Below are positions 7,149-10,093 of a stretch of 10,093 nt of DNA, piece by piece; the stretch's first letter is position 1; each line of letters starts with the position of its first letter. The DNA is taken from NCBI GenBank assembly GCA_937967775.1, contig CALCJH010000130.1, forward strand, positions 1 through 10,093, written 5' to 3'. The position numbers and the translations under genes were made by a program. The notes under the pieces were generated by a model. The model was not told where the DNA came from and made no database searches. It saw only the letters and a list, made by a program, of their open reading frames with translations. The stretch comes from an uncultured bacterium. Its GTDB lineage: Bacteria; Armatimonadota; UBA5829; DSUL01.

Positions 7149-7820
7149 TCAGAAATCGGCGGCGATGGCGTGGGCTTCGGGACGTGTGCGCCGCACGCTA
7201 CCGTCGGAGTAGAGCCGGTTCATAACCCCCGTCCCGTGCGGGAAGATGACCCGCCGCAACCGGGGATTCGGATCGCGCAGTATGCTGTCGCGCACCCAGA
7301 TGACACCGGACGCCTCGCTTGATGCGCCATGGGCCAGCACGGTTTGCTGCACCTGCCCGTTGAACTGGTCCAGGTCAAGCTGCGGTTCATCACCGCCATA
7401 GATGGTCTGCTCGTAGTCGCGACCATAGAAGACGTAAGTCTGCTCCCAGGACCCGCGGCCGGCGGAGGGCGGCAGGCCTCGCACAGCATCCGGACAGACA
7501 AGCACACCGCGGTCGGTCAGATACGGTCCCAGCACCTTCCACGGCGTCAGCTTGCGAGGATCCTTCAGGGGGTCATATCCGGCCGGAGCGGCTCCCTGCA
7601 TCGTGAAAAGGGTGTCTATCACGGGCATCCGGTCGCGGTAGTCGTTGCAATAGGCTTTGATGGCGACTCCGATCTGCTTGAGGTTGCTGGCACACACCAC
7701 CGTCCTGCCCTGGGCTTTCGCCCTGGAGAAGACCGGGAAAAGAATAGCCGCGAGGATCGCAACAATGGCGATGACGACCAGCAACTCGATCAGCGTGAAA
7801 CCGCGCCGCCCCCGGACCAT
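7149..7820 (-). CDS. Type II secretion/type IV pilus-like pseudopilin, DUF1559-type
   Basis: 223 residues. The N-terminus [16 protein letters not shown] is a class III prepilin signal. A prepilin peptidase would cut after Gly7 and methylate Phe8, and Glu12 is the conserved +5 residue. The hydrophobic helix (8-30) is followed by '[26 protein letters not shown]', the style abundant in Armatimonadota and Planctomycetes. The C-terminus has '[15 protein letters not shown]', a relative of the H-x9-DG motif with ten residues between H and DG. It is probably a membrane-anchored pseudopilin of a secretion or surface-display system. The ATG at 7820 lies 13 bases after the regulator stop codon, with only a weak GAGG upstream, so translation may depend on the upstream gene. 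Confidence 0.85.
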   Translation of the reverse strand: MVRGRRGFTLIELLVVIAIVAILAAILFPVFSRAKAQGRTVVCASNLKQIGVAIKAYCNDYRDRMPVIDTLFTMQGAAPAGYDPLKDPRKLTPWKVLGPYLTDRGVLVCPDAVRGLPPSAGRGSWEQTYVFYGRDYEQTIYGGDEPQLDLDQFNGQVQQTVLAHGASSEASGVIWVRDSILRDPNPRLRRVIFPHGTGVMNRLYSDGSVRRTRPEAHAIAADF

Positions 7821-7833
7821 GACTCACAGATCC

Positions 7834-8313
7834 TCAGATGACAACCGGCGACACCTGCTCCTCGTGCTCGGCGCATTCCTTGCAACAACCTCCGACCTCG
7901 ACCCGGACGCTTTCGGTGCGGAAGCCCAGATTGTCCCGCAGCTCTTCCTTCAGGCGGTCCAGTGTAGCGGTCCGGAGCTCCGACACGCGCCCGCAACGGT
8001 AGCAGCACGCGTGGAGATGATCGCCCAGGCCCCGCGACTCGTAGAAATGCTGGTCGCCCCGGACATGCAGGAAGTCCAGTTCCTCCACCAGGCCGTGCTG
8101 CTTCAGCAGCGCCAGCGTTCGATAGACGGTAGCCCGGTCCACGGAGATCTGCCTTTCGCGCGCCAGCTCCTGAATGCGGGCGGCATCCAGATGACCGCCC
8201 TCGCTCTCAATGAGTTCCAGGATCTTGCGTCGCTGGTTAGTGAGCCGGACTCCCCGGGCGACAAGTTTGGTAGCCAGCAGGCTCCCCGGTCGTGGTCTAG
8301 CGGACATAAGCAT
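7834..8313 (-). CDS. Fur-family metal- or peroxide-responsive transcriptional regulator
   Basis: 159 residues from the ATG at 8313; a TTG at 8316 and an ATG at 8307 are alternatives, with GAGG 4 and 10 bases before the two ATGs. The winged helix spans residues 15-85, with 'RLTNQRRKILELIE' and recognition helix 'DRATVYRTLALLKQHGL' (59-75). The sensing half has 'QHFYE' (His89), 'DHLHACC' (His99, His101), and two CxxC pairs: CYRC (104-107) and CKEC (144-147). These normally hold the structural zinc. Length is normal for Fur, Zur or PerR; sequence alone does not say which metal or peroxide it senses. It heads a compact minus-strand run with a pseudopilin and a secreted propeller, an unusual setting. 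Its promoter and a palindrome at 8365-8379 suggest autoregulation. Confidence 0.9.
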   Translation of the reverse strand: MLMSARPRPGSLLATKLVARGVRLTNQRRKILELIESEGGHLDAARIQELARERQISVDRATVYRTLALLKQHGLVEELDFLHVRGDQHFYESRGLGDHLHACCYRCGRVSELRTATLDRLKEELRDNLGFRTESVRVEVGGCCKECAEHEEQVSPVVI

Positions 8314-8328
8314 CAAACCTCTTCAGCA

Positions 8329-8360
8329 CTGACAGGAGTGTCAGGAGCGCAGGCCCTGAC
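8329..8360 (-). promoter_or_regulatory. Competing hairpins in the leader of the Fur-family gene
   Basis: CTGACA (8329-8334) and TGTCAG (8339-8344) form a perfect 6-bp stem with a 4-base loop. The same GTCAGG (8340-8345) can instead pair with CCTGAC (8355-8360), so the two stems exclude each other. They lie between the predicted transcription start and the GAGG ribosome binding site. This fits post-transcriptional control, but function is inferred. Confidence 0.3.
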
Positions 8361-8364
8361 CTGC

Positions 8365-8379
8365 TGCGAATCTTTCGCA
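8365..8379. promoter_or_regulatory. Palindrome TGCGAA-N3-TTCGCA, possible operator
   Basis: A perfect 6-bp inverted repeat with a 3-base centre lies 9 bases downstream of the fur -10 box, close to the predicted transcription start. A repressor bound here would block transcription. It does not resemble the classic AT-rich Fur box, so the binding protein is unknown. Confidence 0.4.
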
Positions 8380-8388
8380 CCCGAAAAC

Positions 8389-8417
8389 ACTGTAACCCAC
8401 CCGCCCTTCGCTGTCAA
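8389..8417 (-). promoter_or_regulatory. Promoter of the Fur-family regulator gene
   Basis: The minus strand shows consensus TTGACA (8412-8417), a 17-base spacer, and TACAGT (8389-8394). Transcription should begin near 8382, giving a leader of about 70 bases. It probably also drives the pseudopilin and secreted propeller genes, which have no clear promoters of their own. Confidence 0.65.
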
Positions 8418-8537
8418 GGGTATTCGAGAGATATCGCACAGAGTTCCCGATATTGACCCTTCTGCCACCGGGCAGGAGAGGATATACGCCCGGGATGAAC
8501 TCTTGACCGGCACATTGTCACTGGGAGGGGAAACACC

Positions 8538-8990
8538 GTGACGAAACGTTACGCACTGATGATGGCCGGCGCATGGCTGGCGGTCTGCGGCCTGGCGCAG
8601 CTCGGGACACGGTCTTTGCTAAGGGTGTGGGTAGATTCTCAGCAGGATCGCTGGGTCATTCCTTACGACGGGGCACTGCTTATGCTTGCGGCGGCCACGT
8701 TCGCCGGGGCCGGGATCATCGTCGCCGCATTTGGAATGAACTGCCGGGACGATCGAAAGGTGGACGATGCGTTTGTGCGCGCCGGGATCCTGCTGCTAAC
8801 TGCAGCGGCGCTGGGCCTGTGTGGTGCCGGGGTGTGCCAGGCCGGGCTGCACGTGGCGCGGCTGGCAATCCCGGGCGGGGACCTGCACCCGCGTTCGCTC
8901 GTCCTGAGCTGCCTGGCGTTCGCGGCCGCAGGCAGCACATTGCTCGTCCGTGGAACAGCGTTCGCAGCTTCTCATCGGCCCAGTGGATAA
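8538..8990 (+). CDS. Small four-helix membrane protein of unknown function
   Basis: 150 residues. Start is GTG with GGGAGGGG 7 bases upstream. Four hydrophobic segments at about 6-23, 45-67, 81-104 and 119-137 predict an integral membrane protein with short loops; the 68-80 loop (CRDDRKVDD) is charged. There is no recognised motif or family. It is transcribed away from the Fur-family gene, with a 224-base spacer that carries the regulator's promoter and palindrome, so shared control is possible but not shown. No good promoter for this gene was found. It converges with accA, 20 bases away. Four cysteines lie in or next to the helices, but no metal-binding pattern is evident. Confidence 0.7.
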   Translation: MTKRYALMMAGAWLAVCGLAQLGTRSLLRVWVDSQQDRWVIPYDGALLMLAAATFAGAGIIVAAFGMNCRDDRKVDDAFVRAGILLLTAAALGLCGAGVCQAGLHVARLAIPGGDLHPRSLVLSCLAFAAAGSTLLVRGTAFAASHRPSG

Positions 8991-9008
8991 CGCGGGCCGC
9001 GAGTATCC
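8985..9008. terminator. Hairpin between convergent genes, possible two-way terminator
   Basis: GGATA (8985-8989) pairs with TATCC (9004-9008) and CGCG (8991-8994) with CGCG (8998-9001) around a GGC loop, with a small internal loop. It covers the stop codon of the plus-strand membrane gene and ends two bases before the accA stop codon. No T-run flanks it, so its strength is uncertain. Confidence 0.35.
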
Positions 9009-9010
9009 TC

Positions 9011-10066
9011 TCAGTTCCCGGGTGCGGCCTTACGCGTCCGGGACGGCTTTCCACCCTGACGGGAATTTCCGGTGGAAGACGCGCCTCCTGCCGGCGCTTC
9101 CGGTTCCTGGGCCGTTTCCCAGACTCCCATTGAGCGGAAGCGTGCGTATCGCTTCCGCAGCAACTCGTCCATATCCGACCCGGCAAGCTCCTGAAGCTCG
9201 GCCAGAACCGCGTCCCGGAAGAGACGAGCCGCCGATTCCGGATCCCGATGCGCCCCGCCGAACGGCTCCGGCACGATGCGATCTATCAGACTGAAGCGCA
9301 GCGCCTCCCCCGCAGTGAGCTTGAGAGCCTCGGCGGCTTCCTGCTTGCGTTCCGGATCCCGCCACAGGATGGCGGCGCATCCCTCCGGAGGGATGACCGA
9401 ATAGATGGCGTGCTCCAGCATCAGAATGCGGTCACCCACCGCGATGCCAAGCGCCCCGCCGCTGCCGCCCTCGCCAATGACCACCACCACGATGGGTGTG
9501 CGGATGCGGAACATCTCCATCAGGTTGCGCGCGATGGCCTCACTGATGCCCCGCTCCTCCGCCTCCACGGAGCAGTCTGCAGCCGGCGTGTCCACGATGG
9601 CCACCACCGGCTTGCGCAGCTTCTCCGCAAGCCTCATCAGACGGAGCGCCTTGCGGTAGCCCTCCGGGCGGGCGGAGCCGAAGTTGCGCAACCTGCGCTC
9701 CTTGATGTCGCGCCCCTTCTGATGCCCCAGGACCACCACCGGATAGCCGCCCATCCAGCCCAGCCCCCCCACGATGGCCGGATCGTCGCCGAAGAGCCTG
9801 TCCCCGTGAAGCTCCAGAAAATCGTCAAAGGCGGCGTTCAGGAGGTCCGATGTGTAAGGGCGCCGCGGATGCCTTGCCAGCCGCACCTTGTCCCAGGCGG
9901 TGAGGTTCTCGAAGAAGATGCCGATGACCCGGTCCCGCTCGGCCTCCAGCGTCGCGATATCGGCGGAGCGGTCTTCGCCCTCCTCCAGGCTGCGCCGCTT
10001 GATCTCGGCGATGTCCGCGTCAAGCTGATCTATCAGCTCGATGAAGTCAGCTCTCTCTTCGGTCAC
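9011..10066 (-). CDS. accA: Acetyl-CoA carboxylase carboxyltransferase subunit alpha
   Basis: 351 residues, GTG start with GGAGG 6 bases upstream. With AccD it forms the cytoplasmic carboxyltransferase that moves CO2 from biotin on AccB to acetyl-CoA, giving malonyl-CoA for fatty acid synthesis. Residues 8-60 are the helical N-terminal part. Family signatures follow: 'HPRRPYTSDLL' (66-76), 'LHGDRLFGDDPAIVGGLG' (86-103), 'GHQKGRD' (114-120), 'NFGSARPEGYRKALRLM' (128-144), 'GEGGSGGALGIAVGD' (198-212, oxyanion glycines) and 'YSVIPPEGCAAILW' (222-235). 'IDRIVPEPFGGAHR' marks the C-terminal region. One conserved segment is odd: where most AccA have D-T-P-G-A-Y-P-G, this has D-T-P-A-A-D-C-S (159-166). 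The last 30 residues are a low-complexity tail. accD is expected upstream but lies outside the window. Confidence 0.95.
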   Translation of the reverse strand: MTEERADFIELIDQLDADIAEIKRRSLEEGEDRSADIATLEAERDRVIGIFFENLTAWDKVRLARHPRRPYTSDLLNAAFDDFLELHGDRLFGDDPAIVGGLGWMGGYPVVVLGHQKGRDIKERRLRNFGSARPEGYRKALRLMRLAEKLRKPVVAIVDTPAADCSVEAEERGISEAIARNLMEMFRIRTPIVVVVIGEGGSGGALGIAVGDRILMLEHAIYSVIPPEGCAAILWRDPERKQEAAEALKLTAGEALRFSLIDRIVPEPFGGAHRDPESAARLFRDAVLAELQELAGSDMDELLRKRYARFRSMGVWETAQEPEAPAGGASSTGNSRQGGKPSRTRKAAPGN

Positions 10067-10093
10067 CCGTCACCTCCGCAGCGCAGAAGCGCA

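Noticed and set aside
8412..8461. GTCAAGGGT and TTGACCCTT as a long-spaced operator or plus-strand -35 box
   Set aside because: The arms pair in two conflicting registers 34-35 bases apart, and no -10 box lies at a proper distance for the plus strand.
7657..8541. A 294-codon plus-strand frame crossing the pseudopilin and regulator genes
   Set aside because: It overlaps two well-supported minus-strand genes and has no domain signature.
10070..10093. Possible last codons of an upstream gene (accD) ending in TGA at 10070-10072
   Set aside because: Only seven codons are visible and two frames end close together, so neither frame nor identity can be supported.

Overview
The window is GC-rich bacterial DNA, and the most likely source is an Armatimonadota genome or a related heterotroph. 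The evidence is a DUF1559-type pseudopilin with the '[10 protein letters not shown]…CASNLKQIG' N-terminus, secreted beta-propeller proteins sharing an OB-like C-terminal region, a large polysaccharide-lyase-like protein, and several GTG starts. The phylum call is inference from protein style; there is no rRNA or other marker to fix it.

Right end: accA (acetyl-CoA carboxylase alpha, 9011-10066, minus) starts at a GTG behind a strong ribosome binding site. It converges on a small four-helix membrane protein (8538-8990, plus), and the 20-base gap lies inside a hairpin. That membrane gene diverges from a Fur-family regulator (minus). The regulator has a clear promoter, a perfect palindrome near the predicted transcription start, and a leader that can fold into competing hairpins.

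Middle: downstream of the regulator, same strand and closely packed, are a pseudopilin (7149-7820) and a secreted PQQ-type beta-propeller with a C-terminal OB-like region (5292-7076). A perfect 9-bp stem follows. Its loop holds the -35 box, and its 3' arm on the minus strand forms the spacer, of a near-consensus promoter for a tRNA-His(GTG) gene (5103-5180). Between the tRNA and the next promoter is about 280 bases without a gene, containing an element that can fold as a three-way junction.

Left end: a TTGACA promoter at about 4789-4817 drives a minus-strand run. Its first gene is a 691-residue secreted propeller protein carrying the same OB-like C-terminal region as the protein above. Two GC-rich hairpins with a shared core follow, then a 733-residue exo-rhamnogalacturonan-lyase-like protein (PcRGLX/YetA type), and then a partial gene that starts with GTG directly after the lyase stop codon, in the same frame, and runs off the window. 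This last piece looks like a carbohydrate-binding beta-sandwich. Together the left half suggests export, surface binding and breakdown of plant-type polysaccharides. No CRISPR array, transposase, phage or defence system is visible.
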